Positions 16,448 to 26,023 of a stretch of 64,000 nt of DNA are shown here, piece by piece. The stretch comes from Bacteroidota bacterium. Lineage in GTDB: Bacteria; Bacteroidota; Bacteroidia; UKL13-3. Below the pieces are notes generated by a model. It made no database searches. It was not told the DNA's origin and saw nothing but the letters and a program-made list of their open reading frames with translations. The translations under genes and the position numbers were made by a program. The stretch lies in the NCBI GenBank assembly GCA_027482225.1, contig JAIXWD010000020.1, positions 1 through 64,000 of the forward strand, read 5' to 3'. How positions within the stretch are numbered: the stretch's first letter is position 1; the number at the start of each line of letters is the position of its first letter.

Positions 16448-16927
16448 CTAATCACTTTTATTGCGTAGTATGTTCCAAATTAGGTCTTGTTCAAACCCCT
16501 TACCAATAACATACCTTGCCACTTTTGCACGTTTACTCAAAAGGTTTTTATCCTTAGTTTCAGCCCATTTTTTATCAATTTGTTCGTTCAATGTATCAAA
16601 ATAATCTTGATCGCTAATTTCATTGAGTGCCTTATTAAGGCAATATTCTGAAATGTCCCTTTGTTTGAGTTCTAATTTAATTTTTACTTTCCCCCAATGT
16701 TTCACCCTAAATTTACCTCCTGCAAAAGCAATGGCAAATCGTTCTTCATTCAGGTAATTTTGCTCAATTAAGGTGAGTAAAATTTCTTGCGCATCAATAC
16801 CCCAAATACCCCATTCGCTTAATTTTTCAAGTACCTCACTATGGCAGCGCTCTTGGTAGGCACAATAGTTTGCAGCTTTTAATAAAGCCTGAGATGGGGT
16901 TAGTTTTATGTATTTATTGTTTTTCAA
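16448..16927 (-). CDS. recX: Regulatory protein RecX
   Basis: The protein is 159 aa, typical RecX length, composed of three helical repeats: AANYCAYQERCHSEVLEKL, LIEQNYLNEERFAIAFAGGKFRVKHWG and KVARYVIGKGFEQDLIW. RecX binds RecA filaments and limits recombinase activity. The start codon appears to be TTG (16927), with no ATG nearby in frame. It lies 89 bp upstream of the nfu gene on the same strand and may be cotranscribed. Confidence 0.88.
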   Translation of the reverse strand: MKNNKYIKLTPSQALLKAANYCAYQERCHSEVLEKLSEWGIWGIDAQEILLTLIEQNYLNEERFAIAFAGGKFRVKHWGKVKIKLELKQRDISEYCLNKALNEISDQDYFDTLNEQIDKKWAETKDKNLLSKRAKVARYVIGKGFEQDLIWNILRNKSD

Positions 16928-17047
16928 TTAATGTTCGAAATTATACTATTTGCCATCATTAATAAATAAAAAGGAAGTAATATGTATTGGCTAAATAAAA
17001 AAATAACATTAATCGGTAATAAATACATTATACAACATACTTGCTGT

Positions 17048-17055
17048 TACATTTG
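17048..17055 (+). promoter_or_regulatory. Candidate -7 element before the MFS-murF/alr unit
   Basis: TACATTTG fits TAnnTTTG only 10 bp upstream of the GTG at 17065. If real, the transcript would have almost no leader; no -33 partner is evident, so this may be chance. Confidence 0.3.
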
Positions 17056-17064
17056 CGTTTACAA

Positions 17065-18303
17065 GTGAAAAACAAATTAGCACTAAACTTATTATTTACC
17101 GCAAATGGAATTAGCGGTTTTGCCCAAGGCATTAGTATGTTGGCAATTCCATGGTACTTTGCAAATGATACTCCATACTTCAACAAGGCCTATGGTTTGA
17201 TTACCATTGGTGTATTATTCTTTGGCTTATATGCAGGTACTTTAGTTGATAAGTATAGCCGAAAAGCGAATTTTTTAGGAAATAGTTTAGTTTGTGGTTT
17301 TTTACTACTTACAATAGCTGGTGTTGGGTATTATTTAAATGGTTTAAATGATTTATTAGTTGTTGCTGTGTTTGGAATTACCATGTTTAATTACAACATT
17401 CACTATCCCACTTTGTATGCTTTCGGACAAGAGATAAGTGCGGTAGAGGATTATGCCAAGGTGAACTCAAATATAGAAATTGTTGGACAAAGTACCAGTA
17501 TATTATCAGGCGGTATTGCTGCAGTTATGTTAGAAGGTGTTACAATAAACTTACCAATTATTGATTATTCAATTGTAATTAATTCATGGAATATTTGGGA
17601 GATTTTTCTTTTAAATGCAGGTACTTATTTTCTAGCAGCATCACTCATATTATTTATTAAATATCAACCTATACCAAAACACGCGCAGCATCCTAAAACA
17701 TTTGACCGTATAAAAGTTGGTTTCACTTATTTAAGGCAACATCCCAAACTACTCATTTTTGGCATTTTTAGTTACAGTGTATTTGCCATGTTATTGGTTG
17801 AAATACACGCAGTACTTCCCGCTTATGTTGATAAACATTTACATGAAAATGGAAGTGTATTCGCTATTGCCGATGGTATATATGCTTTAGGGGCTTTATG
17901 TGCTGGTTTGTTTGTAAACAAAGTATTTACTGCCACATCAACTCAAAGGGCAGTAATTATTTTAACAGCAATAACGGCTGCTATATTTATATGGGCCTTT
18001 GCGGCTAAAAGTGTATTAGTCATTTATTTAGTTAGTTTAATATTGGGCTTTACCAATGCAGGCATTAGAGTTTTAAGGTTAACTTATTTATTTAAGCAAA
18101 TCCCCAACCAGTTGATGGGCAGGGTAAACAGTATTTTTAACATGCTAAATATTTTGGTTCGCTCATTATTTATATTTCTGTTTTCTTTTCCATTCTTTAA
18201 TTTTGATAACCAAATTATTTGGGCATTCTTAATTATGGCTTTATTTTTACTTCTTTCAGCTTTAGTATTGATGTTCAACACAAAACAATCTATTGAAAAA
18301 TGA
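17065..18303 (+). CDS. MFS transporter
   Basis: The protein is about 412 aa with roughly twelve hydrophobic membrane segments, and DKYSRK after the second helix as the MFS loop signature (GTLVDKYSRKANFLG). Substrate is not recognisable; the family includes drug and metabolite exporters. The frame is open to a TTG at 17041, but GTG 17065 gives a more usual N terminus (KNKLALNLLFTANGIS), so the start is uncertain. Its stop overlaps the start of murF-alr by 4 bp (ATGA), indicating translational coupling with a cell-wall gene. Confidence 0.85.
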   Translation: MKNKLALNLLFTANGISGFAQGISMLAIPWYFANDTPYFNKAYGLITIGVLFFGLYAGTLVDKYSRKANFLGNSLVCGFLLLTIAGVGYYLNGLNDLLVVAVFGITMFNYNIHYPTLYAFGQEISAVEDYAKVNSNIEIVGQSTSILSGGIAAVMLEGVTINLPIIDYSIVINSWNIWEIFLLNAGTYFLAASLILFIKYQPIPKHAQHPKTFDRIKVGFTYLRQHPKLLIFGIFSYSVFAMLLVEIHAVLPAYVDKHLHENGSVFAIADGIYALGALCAGLFVNKVFTATSTQRAVIILTAITAAIFIWAFAAKSVLVIYLVSLILGFTNAGIRVLRLTYLFKQIPNQLMGRVNSIFNMLNILVRSLFIFLFSFPFFNFDNQIIWAFLIMALFLLLSALVLMFNTKQSIEK

Positions 18304-20777
18304 TTCAATATTTCATTAAAGACATCGCACAGATTGTGTCGGGTAACTTTGTTCAGTTTAACGAAGCCATAAACCATAGTGCAATAGCGCATTTATTAAT
18401 TGACTCACGTAAAGTTATTTATCCGGAATCTTCTGTTTTTATAGCCATAAACGGTGAGCGAAACAATGGTCATCACTACCTAAAAGATGCCTATGATGCG
18501 GGTGTGCGTCATTTTATTGTTGAGGAATTGCCTTTCAATTTATTGCCCAATGATTGCAGTGTTATTCAAGTAAGTAACAGTTTAGTGGCTTTACAGGAAT
18601 TGGCAGCATTTCATCGTTCGCAATTTAAATGCCCTATAGTAGGTATTACAGGGAGTAACGGAAAAACCATTGTTAAGGAATGGCTATTTCATTTGTTAAA
18701 AGATGATGTTGCTATCATTCGTAACCCTAAAAGTTTCAATTCGCAAGTGGGTGTACCATTAAGTGTTTGGGGTATGAATGAGCAACATCAATTAGGTTTA
18801 TTTGAGGCGGGTATATCCAAAACAAATGAAATGGAAAAGTTGCAACAAATTATTAAACCCGATATTGGAATTTTTACTTATTTGGGCTCTGCACATGCAG
18901 AAGGTTTTAATAATGAAGCAGAAAAATTAGACGAAAAACTTAAGTTATTTCATGCTGCTCAAATGTTGGTTTTTTGTGCCGACCAGTCTGAGGTAACACA
19001 GGGAGTAACACGCATGTTATTAAGTCATAATTCTTCATTAAATGTTGTAAGTTGGAGTCGTGGCCAGCAAAATGCAACCTATAAATTTGAGGTAGAACAT
19101 CGTTATCAATATACCGTTATCACTACCCGTAAGGGTTCGCAAACATTAAGTGTAAATATTCCTTTTGTGGATGAAGCAAGTATTATGAATGTTTGTTCTT
19201 GCTTTGCATTTTTAATGGCTATAAACAGAGTAAGTACTGATGTCTTGAAACGTTTTGAAGAACTTCAGCCTATTGAAATGCGTATGCAATTAAAAGAAGG
19301 ATTTAATAATTGCGTAATCATAAACGACAGTTATAATGCTGATATTAATGCGTTACAAATTGCATTAGATTTTATGGAACAGCAAAGTGCTGGATACACT
19401 AAAACGGTTATACTTAGTGATATGTTGCAAAGTGGTTTGGCAGAACATGAACTGTATACCAATATTGCATCATTAATAAAGCAACGAAACGTCAATCGTT
19501 TTATAGGTATTGGTCCATGTATGCAAAAGTATAAACCACTTTTTCCCGTTGGAAGTTTGTTTTTTGATGATACCTCGTCATTTATTAATAAGTTTATAAG
19601 TTTAGATTTTAGCCACCAAATCATATTGGTTAAAGGGGCACGTAAATTTACTTTCGAGCGGATTACTTCTTTGCTAGAAAAAAAGGTTCACGAAACAGTT
19701 TTTGAAATTAACCTCAATGCCATGGTGCACAACTTAAATGTGTATCGTAACAAGCTAAATAAAGGTGTGAAATTGATGGGTATGGTGAAGGCTTTTAGTT
19801 ACGGATCTGGTAGCTATGAGATTGCTAAAGTAATGGAGTATAATAGGGTTGATTACTTAGCAGTAGCCTACGCTGATGAGGGAGTAACATTGCGTAAAGC
19901 TGGTATAAAAATTCCTATTATGGTTATGAATCCAGAGCCTATTGCTTTTGATAGCATCATGCAGCATAATTTAGAGCCTGAAGTATATAATTTCTTTATG
20001 CTAGAGCAACTTATTAAGGCTTGTAATGGGCAAGAAATAAGTATACATATTGAAGTGGATACCGGCATGAAACGATTAGGATTTGACGAGGTTGAAATAG
20101 ACGAACTGATTAACTTAATACATCATAATCCTAACATACGTATTAAGACGGTATTCTCTCATTTAGCTGCTAGTGATGATAAGAAACATGATTTATTTAC
20201 CCATGAGCAAATTCAAAAATTTGAACGTATTAGTGATAAAATAATTGCTTCTTTCCATTATCCAATTTTACGACATATTTTAAATAGTAGTGGAATAGCT
20301 CGTTTTACTGATTCCCAATTTGAAATGGTTCGTTTGGGAATTGGTTTATATGGAATTGATCCTGCTGAAAAGTTGCAGAAACAACTTCAGGTGGTAGGAA
20401 CACTTAAAACTGTTATATCGCAAATACGTGAAGTTAAATCTCACGAAACTGTTGGTTATAGCCGTAAAGGTTCTGTTCAGCGGGATTCGCAAATTGCCGT
20501 TGTTGCTATTGGATACGCTGATGGTTTGAATCGTAAGCTTGGTAATGGAAAGGGTTATATGGTGGTTAACGGACAAAAAGCACCAATAGTAGGTAGTATT
20601 TGTATGGATATGACTATGATAGATGTTACAGGGATTAACTGTAGAGAAGGCGATCAAGTGATTGTATTGGGCAAAGAAGTTGACATTAATGAAATGGCAT
20701 CTAAAATTGGAACCATTTCATACGAGGTATTAACAGGTATATCTCAGCGTGTAAAACGGGTATATTTTTACGAGTAG
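18300..20777 (+). CDS. Bifunctional MurF ligase / alanine racemase
   Basis: The protein is 825 aa, a fusion characteristic of Bacteroidota. The N-terminal half (1-455) is UDP-MurNAc-tripeptide:D-Ala-D-Ala ligase, with the ATP-binding loop GSNGKT at 118-123 and INDSYNADINALQIAL. The C-terminal half (about 465-825) is a PLP-dependent alanine racemase: FEINLNAMVHNL, the PLP lysine in MVKAFSYGSG (about 497), HIEVDTGMKRLGF, RLGIGLYGI and VGYSRKG with the second catalytic Tyr. One chain thus both makes D-Ala and adds D-Ala-D-Ala to the peptidoglycan precursor. The D-Ala-D-Ala ligase (Ddl) is not in the window. Confidence 0.96.
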   Translation: MIQYFIKDIAQIVSGNFVQFNEAINHSAIAHLLIDSRKVIYPESSVFIAINGERNNGHHYLKDAYDAGVRHFIVEELPFNLLPNDCSVIQVSNSLVALQELAAFHRSQFKCPIVGITGSNGKTIVKEWLFHLLKDDVAIIRNPKSFNSQVGVPLSVWGMNEQHQLGLFEAGISKTNEMEKLQQIIKPDIGIFTYLGSAHAEGFNNEAEKLDEKLKLFHAAQMLVFCADQSEVTQGVTRMLLSHNSSLNVVSWSRGQQNATYKFEVEHRYQYTVITTRKGSQTLSVNIPFVDEASIMNVCSCFAFLMAINRVSTDVLKRFEELQPIEMRMQLKEGFNNCVIINDSYNADINALQIALDFMEQQSAGYTKTVILSDMLQSGLAEHELYTNIASLIKQRNVNRFIGIGPCMQKYKPLFPVGSLFFDDTSSFINKFISLDFSHQIILVKGARKFTFERITSLLEKKVHETVFEINLNAMVHNLNVYRNKLNKGVKLMGMVKAFSYGSGSYEIAKVMEYNRVDYLAVAYADEGVTLRKAGIKIPIMVMNPEPIAFDSIMQHNLEPEVYNFFMLEQLIKACNGQEISIHIEVDTGMKRLGFDEVEIDELINLIHHNPNIRIKTVFSHLAASDDKKHDLFTHEQIQKFERISDKIIASFHYPILRHILNSSGIARFTDSQFEMVRLGIGLYGIDPAEKLQKQLQVVGTLKTVISQIREVKSHETVGYSRKGSVQRDSQIAVVAIGYADGLNRKLGNGKGYMVVNGQKAPIVGSICMDMTMIDVTGINCREGDQVIVLGKEVDINEMASKIGTISYEVLTGISQRVKRVYFYE

Positions 20778-21860
20778 TTACTCGAGTATAAACTTTTGTC
20801 GTGCTAACTCTTTCCCATTAACCACAACTGCTATAATATGCACACCTGGATAGTGTTTTCGGGTGGTTAAATCAGCAAACTTATGTTTGCGTTTTAGTAT
20901 AATTTCTTGTTTTGGTTTTATGAAATAAGTACCAATCTGGAATATTTTGGATGATTGTTTACCATTAGATTTCATGAAATAGATGTTGTATTCTACCCTA
21001 ATTTGGTGTGCTGTTTTATCCAATAAAAGTATACGGGTTTCAAATGTGAATTCACCGCCAATTTTTAATTTCGATTCTGATATTTCTAACTGAGTTACTT
21101 CAACCTTCACCTTGTCATCAAGGTCAAACAATTGAAGTGCATTTACATTCCCTTGTTTAAGTAATCCTCTGCTGGCATGTTTTACTATCCAGTCAGTTTC
21201 TTTGGTTTTACCTTTCCACGCATTAACTATTTTAAGGGCTAGGTCTGGGTGGTCTTTAGATATATCATTTAAACAATTTGCAACACTTTTTCTCACATAC
21301 TCACTTTCATCGTTTTTCAATAATTCTAAAACAGGTAAAATAGGAGTAGGGTCTTTTTTAAATGATGTTAAACTCAATGCCCATGGTAATCTTGGCCTTA
21401 TACCTTCACTGGCTAATCTACGTACATGGAAATTTTTATGTTGTGCCCATTTAATATGTTGTTTCAACATCTCTTTAGGATATTTAATAATAAAAGGCCT
21501 TACCGCAAATTCGCTGCTGCTGTATTGAGTAAAAAGTTCTAACGCTTTAATAGAGGTTGTTAAATTATCTAGTCCGTATACTTCAATAAAATCAGGGAAA
21601 ATCATGGCTGTAAATCCCTTAAATTGAGGAGCAACTTCAGTTAGTATTTCAACTTGTTGTTGGTAAGGAATTTTAATATGTTTGTTTATGCACTCGGTGA
21701 TGTGACGCATCCGTTGTTTCAATTCCTTACTACTCCAAATATTATCAAACACATCATTAATAAAAGCATTGGCATTAAATTTTTTATGATGTTGTTTAAC
21801 ATGGTTTGCAAGCGAGTCTATAAGTTCTTTGCTAAAAAGATTTTTTAACGGTTCGGCCAT
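20778..21860 (-). CDS. DNA alkylation repair protein, AlkC-like, with C-terminal Ig-like domain
   Basis: The protein is 360 aa. Residues about 1-250 form HEAT-like helical repeats with HVRRLASEGIRPRLPWA and DESEYVRKSVANCLNDISKD, the most conserved segments of the AlkC branch of AlkD-like DNA glycosylases, which remove alkylated bases such as 3-methyladenine. Residues about 260-360 are beta-rich (VEVTQLEISESKLKIGGEFTF ... HIIAVVVNGKELARQKF) and fit the Ig-like DNA-contacting domain found in some AlkC proteins. Its stop codon abuts that of murF-alr with no spacer; only a small inverted repeat (20771-20784) separates the two units. Confidence 0.88.
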   Translation of the reverse strand: MAEPLKNLFSKELIDSLANHVKQHHKKFNANAFINDVFDNIWSSKELKQRMRHITECINKHIKIPYQQQVEILTEVAPQFKGFTAMIFPDFIEVYGLDNLTTSIKALELFTQYSSSEFAVRPFIIKYPKEMLKQHIKWAQHKNFHVRRLASEGIRPRLPWALSLTSFKKDPTPILPVLELLKNDESEYVRKSVANCLNDISKDHPDLALKIVNAWKGKTKETDWIVKHASRGLLKQGNVNALQLFDLDDKVKVEVTQLEISESKLKIGGEFTFETRILLLDKTAHQIRVEYNIYFMKSNGKQSSKIFQIGTYFIKPKQEIILKRKHKFADLTTRKHYPGVHIIAVVVNGKELARQKFILE

Positions 21861-22003
21861 TTGTTGAAATAATTAATTGAGCCAATATCGTACTATTGAT
21901 TAAATTTAATAGAAAGATATATTTATTAGCTTGTCTATTGATTATTAAGTTTTATATAAGATATATTAACAAGTTGACATGTTTGTAATATCGCTTCAAA
22001 ATA

Positions 22004-22034
22004 TTTGAAAAGTTGGGATTTTACCTTACGTTTG
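22004..22034 (+). promoter_or_regulatory. Promoter of the bifunctional nuclease-nupC unit
   Basis: TTTG (22004-22007), 19-bp spacer, TACGTTTG (22027-22034) fit the Bacteroidota consensus; the start codon is 35 bp downstream. Confidence 0.7.
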
Positions 22035-22069
22035 AAATCTTAGTAACAAACAACTCATTTTAAGGCTGC

Positions 22070-22654
22070 ATGAGTAAAGTAAAATTAAATATTGTAGGGT
22101 TAAGTTCAGGACAGAGTAACGGTTCGTATACGTTGATTTTAGGTGAGGAGCATGGTAAACGAAAATTACCTATAATTATTGGTAGTTTTGAAGCACAAGC
22201 AATAGCTATCGAAATAGAAAAAATAGTACCTTTTAGGCCTATGACGCATGATTTATTTTTAAATTTTGCCAGGACTTTTGGAGTGAACATTATTGAAGTT
22301 GAAATATATAATTTGGTTGATGGTGTGTTTCATGCCAAACTCATTTGTGAGGTTGATGGTGAGACTCGTGAAATAGATGCCCGGACTAGTGATTCTATCG
22401 CACTGGCTGTACGTTTCAAATGCCCTATTTATACTCATGAGCATATTATGGCCGAGGCTGCTATGATTTTTACCGAAGACATGACTGAAGATGATATGAT
22501 TGAAATGGATGAGTTTAATAACGAATCACGTGGAAGTAATGAAATTGAACGTTTGAGTGATGAAGAGTTGGAACTAAAATTAACTGAAGCCCTTCAAGTA
22601 GAAGATTACCAGCGCGCGGCTATTCTTCGCGATGAACTAAATAAACGAAAGTAA
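22070..22654 (+). CDS. Bifunctional nuclease family protein (DUF151) with UVR motif
   Basis: The protein is 194 aa. Residues 1-135 match the bifunctional nuclease domain (LPIIIGSFEAQAIAIEIE, RPMTHDLF, EIDARTSDSIALAVRFKCPIY). The C-terminal 35 residues (LSDEELELKLTEALQVEDY ... AAILRDELNKRK) form a UvrB/UvrC-type helical motif that usually mediates protein contacts. A plant homologue has reported DNase/RNase activity; the bacterial role is not well defined. It is 9 bp upstream of nupC on the same strand, a pairing I associate with Bacteroidota genomes. Confidence 0.9.
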   Translation: MSKVKLNIVGLSSGQSNGSYTLILGEEHGKRKLPIIIGSFEAQAIAIEIEKIVPFRPMTHDLFLNFARTFGVNIIEVEIYNLVDGVFHAKLICEVDGETREIDARTSDSIALAVRFKCPIYTHEHIMAEAAMIFTEDMTEDDMIEMDEFNNESRGSNEIERLSDEELELKLTEALQVEDYQRAAILRDELNKRK

Positions 22655-22663
22655 CCTCAGATA

Positions 22664-23944
22664 ATGGAAAAATTTACTGGTATAATAGGTGTTGTAGTAA
22701 TACTTGGATTAGCTTTTTTAGTTTCAAATAATCGTAAAGCAATTAGTTATCGTCTTGTTTTTAGTGGCTTAGGTATTCAACTTGCCCTGGCTTTATTCAT
22801 TCTTAAAACCAGTATAGGACAAAATATTTTTGCATCGTTAGGTAATTTTATAAAAAAAATACTAGAAATGGCTGATAAAGGTGGAGAGTTTGTTTTTGGT
22901 GGTCTAGTTCGTCCAGATTTATTAAAACCTTTATTAGGGGATGCATATAGCTATGTATTTATTTTCAAAATTATGCCTGCCATTATTTTTGTGGCGGTAC
23001 TTGTTAATATAGCTTATCATATTGGCTTAATGCAAATTGTTGTTTCATTTTTTGCTCGCTTGGTTCATTCGTTAATGCGTGTAAGTGGTAGCGAAGCATT
23101 AAGTAATATTTCAAGTGCATTTGTTGGTCAGGTTGAGGCTCAAATTATGATTAAACCGTATTTGGCTACTATGACCATGAGTGAGCTTTTGGCAAGTATG
23201 AGTGGAAGTATGGCTTGTATTGCAGGTGGCGTAATGGCTGTTTATATTTCAATGGGTGTGCCTGCTGCTTACCTTTTGGCGGCAAGTATTATGGCTGCTC
23301 CCGCTGCTTTGGTTATTTCTAAAATTGTATGGCCAGAAACGGAAGAATCTCCAACTAAAGGGTCTGTAAAATTGGAAGTAAAAAAAACACATGCTAATTT
23401 ACTAGATGCAATATCACATGGTGCAAGTGATGGTTTAAAAGTATCACTAAATGTAATGGCTATGCTTATTGGTTTTATTGCACTTATAGCTTTAGGTGAT
23501 ATTATACTGGCTAAAATTGTAGAGATTCCAAACTTTTTTAAAGCTCCTGGTGAAGCAATGATTGTTGGTAGTGAAGTATTGAGTTTGAATAAAATATTTG
23601 GTGCCGTTTTTTCAGTTTTTGCTTGGACAATGGGTGTGCCTGCGCAAGATGTTCAAGTGGTTGGTTCATTAATGGGAACCAAAATGGTGATTAACGAATT
23701 TGTTGCATACTCACAACTTACTCCTATGATTGGTGGCGGAACTTTAAATCCTAAATCAGTAGTTATTGCAAGTTTTGCATTGTGTGGATTTGCCAACTTT
23801 AGCTCAATTGCAATTCAAGTTGGTGGTATTGGCGAATTGGCTCCTAGTCGTAGAAGCGATTTGGCTAGATTAGGTTTCCGCGCTTTAATGTGCGGTACAT
23901 TGGCCTCTTATTTATCTGCTACCATTGCTGGTATGATGATGTAA
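22664..23944 (+). CDS. nupC: Nucleoside permease, NupC/CNT family
   Basis: The protein is 426 aa, an inner-membrane concentrative nucleoside transporter. The family core is clear: VFIFKIMPAIIFVAVLVNIAYH, SSAFVGQVEAQIMIKPYL, MTMSELLASMSGSMACIAGGVMAVYI, then VVIASFALCGFANFSSIAIQVGGIG near the C terminus, where conserved Asn/Ser bind nucleoside. Transport is coupled to cation symport. It is probably cotranscribed with the upstream nuclease gene, consistent with nucleotide salvage (inference). Confidence 0.94.
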   Translation: MEKFTGIIGVVVILGLAFLVSNNRKAISYRLVFSGLGIQLALALFILKTSIGQNIFASLGNFIKKILEMADKGGEFVFGGLVRPDLLKPLLGDAYSYVFIFKIMPAIIFVAVLVNIAYHIGLMQIVVSFFARLVHSLMRVSGSEALSNISSAFVGQVEAQIMIKPYLATMTMSELLASMSGSMACIAGGVMAVYISMGVPAAYLLAASIMAAPAALVISKIVWPETEESPTKGSVKLEVKKTHANLLDAISHGASDGLKVSLNVMAMLIGFIALIALGDIILAKIVEIPNFFKAPGEAMIVGSEVLSLNKIFGAVFSVFAWTMGVPAQDVQVVGSLMGTKMVINEFVAYSQLTPMIGGGTLNPKSVVIASFALCGFANFSSIAIQVGGIGELAPSRRSDLARLGFRALMCGTLASYLSATIAGMMM

Positions 23945-23957
23945 ATACAAAGGAACC

Positions 23958-24164
23958 TTATCGGTTCCTCTGTATACTATCGCGTTTAAATTGTTGAATT
24001 CTTTTTAATGAGTCTATCTGATTATCGGTAATAGGTACAGGCATTTCTAGTTGTATTTGCTGCAAATTCTTGCTTTTATTAGTGCTCGATTTACAACCAA
24101 CTACACCAATCAAAACAAAACTAATGAGTAACCACAATACGCTTACTGATGATGTTTTTCTCAT
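23958..24164 (-). CDS. Small lipoprotein, 68 aa
   Basis: The protein has a hydrophobic signal segment (about 8-22) ending in lipobox VVGC (Cys24), followed by about 44 polar residues ending LKRIQQFKRDSIQRNR, probably helical. Its ATG (24164) lies inside the 3' end of the T9SS gene upstream, a 44-bp overlap in a different frame, so it depends on that transcript. Function unknown. Confidence 0.65.
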   Translation of the reverse strand: MRKTSSVSVLWLLISFVLIGVVGCKSSTNKSKNLQQIQLEMPVPITDNQIDSLKRIQQFKRDSIQRNR

Positions 24165-25974
24165 TGTTGTTTACATTTAAAATATATACTCCATTTGTTA
24201 AATCGTTGGTACTAAAAGTAAACTTATTTATGCCTGGCTTACCATTATCTCTTAATAATTCAATGGTCGATTTTCCTTGCACATCAACTAAACTAAAAGT
24301 TAAAATCATGCTTTGGTTTAACTCAAATTCTATTTGCGCATAATCTTGTGCAGGAACAGGATATAAATTAACTTGTTGTGCAGTTTCTGTGGTGTTTTGT
24401 TTCACACCTAATCTTACATCATTACTTTTAACGCGTGAAACCCAAGTATTGTGTCCACCTGTTGGAACTCCATATGAGTTGGTAATAATGCACTCTCCAG
24501 GTTTATTGTATATGGGTTGAATTCCGGTGTAATCACCCCAACGTTCAATAGTATCAAGTAATCGATCAATGCTTCCATCGCCTCTCCGTAAATGAACGGG
24601 AGCTGATAACGCCCCATTCCAATCAGCATAAATTGCACTATTTCCAGGGAACTTTGTGCGCGATACATGCGAAAAGGTAATCATCATACTTTGATCAGCG
24701 CCAAATCCTCCACCTGCGTATGCAATACTTGGGTAACCTATATCCATACTATCATAGCTAATTATTCTACCTTTAATCGAAGGTTTATTTTTGTCTTGTA
24801 AATCAATTTTTCCGTAGTAAACAGATGGTGTAAAAAGGATAGGGTTGATGGTATTGCCAACATAATGAATTACTCCGCCATGATGTGTTGCACTTAACAC
24901 GCGAGCATCGTTGGTTTGTAAATATTGTCCGCTTGGTTGAGGGGCATTTGGCTGTAATCCATATGCCACATCTGTTTTTAAAACTTTTAATGTAAGTGTT
25001 GGATTGCCATTTAAGTTATCTGTAATTTCATGTAAAAACACTGTGTCATTTTGCAACGCACTCGGACGAACAGAAACGAAATAATGACTTGGTCCATAAT
25101 ACTCATTGCTACCTTTTACAGGGCAAATACTCCAAATTGGTTTATCGTTGTATTTAATATCGTAGTACAATTTTTTTCGTAAACTGTCGCCATTGTATCC
25201 ATCGTTTTTGTTCACTTGCCAAATTAACGATTCAATAAAACCTTCTTGCCACGATGAGTTATCGCGCAAACGATTTACTGTTATAAAAAGTTCGTTGTTT
25301 GATAAAGATATAATAGGATAATCGCTCCACGAGCTATCTCCAAATGTATTGCCAGGTATGGCATAAAAATTCCATTCTTTTGTAGGGTCGTTGGTTTGAC
25401 TAAAACCTGTTATTATTCTAGTGTCTGCCGATGTTGTTCCTTGTAAAAAAACAACAATAAATCTATCTGCAACCGGATCATAAATAGCTCGCGGATCATA
25501 GGTTCTGTTTAAGGTACCTAAAGCTTTACCAAAGTTTGATAACGATTTACTCAATAAAAATCTGCCCGTATCATTAAACATCATAAAATTGGTATTTACT
25601 ACGCTTATAATAATACCGTTATTTCCAATACAAACATCATTATCGTTTGGTGTGCCGTTTGTAGCATTACCAATAAAACCCTTTAACATGTTAGGTTCGG
25701 GTGCAGTGGCTTTGTACAAGTTTTTGTTTGATGTTGGTATAAACGATTTGCGCTGTTCATCTAACAACAATTTTTGGTATTTGGTTGATGATAAAGGAGC
25801 AGGAGCAGCACTTTTAATCAATATCAATTTAGGATCATAGTCTGCCATATCATCACTCATGTTTACAACAACAGCCGGTGCAGAGTTATGATTAGTGGTT
25901 TTATAAGTATGCTCTTGTGCGTTGGTTGCAACCAAGCTAAACAACGCTACGGTACTTAAAATCGCTTTTTTCAT
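24121..25974 (-). CDS. Large secreted protein with T9SS type A sorting domain
   Basis: The protein is 617 aa: signal peptide (1-19, ending ATNAQ), a roughly 500-residue beta-rich passenger, and a sorting domain over the last 80 residues (VNLYPVPAQDYAQIEF ... GVYILNVNNNEKNIIS). The passenger contains CIGNNGIIISVVNTNFMMF and YDPRAIYDPVADRFIVVF, suggesting a propeller-like or adhesin-type surface domain, but no enzyme motif. It overlaps the following small lipoprotein by 44 bp. Confidence 0.85.
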   Translation of the reverse strand: MKKAILSTVALFSLVATNAQEHTYKTTNHNSAPAVVVNMSDDMADYDPKLILIKSAAPAPLSSTKYQKLLLDEQRKSFIPTSNKNLYKATAPEPNMLKGFIGNATNGTPNDNDVCIGNNGIIISVVNTNFMMFNDTGRFLLSKSLSNFGKALGTLNRTYDPRAIYDPVADRFIVVFLQGTTSADTRIITGFSQTNDPTKEWNFYAIPGNTFGDSSWSDYPIISLSNNELFITVNRLRDNSSWQEGFIESLIWQVNKNDGYNGDSLRKKLYYDIKYNDKPIWSICPVKGSNEYYGPSHYFVSVRPSALQNDTVFLHEITDNLNGNPTLTLKVLKTDVAYGLQPNAPQPSGQYLQTNDARVLSATHHGGVIHYVGNTINPILFTPSVYYGKIDLQDKNKPSIKGRIISYDSMDIGYPSIAYAGGGFGADQSMMITFSHVSRTKFPGNSAIYADWNGALSAPVHLRRGDGSIDRLLDTIERWGDYTGIQPIYNKPGECIITNSYGVPTGGHNTWVSRVKSNDVRLGVKQNTTETAQQVNLYPVPAQDYAQIEFELNQSMILTFSLVDVQGKSTIELLRDNGKPGINKFTFSTNDLTNGVYILNVNNNEKNIISKRIVVTH

Positions 25975-26023
25975 GCAAGTAAATTATACTGCAATATACA
26001 AAAGCTTAATAAATTAGCATTGC

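Noticed and set aside
18084-18392. 102-aa minus-strand frame over the MFS/murF junction
   Set aside because: It is antisense to two well-supported overlapping genes and has no recognisable motif.
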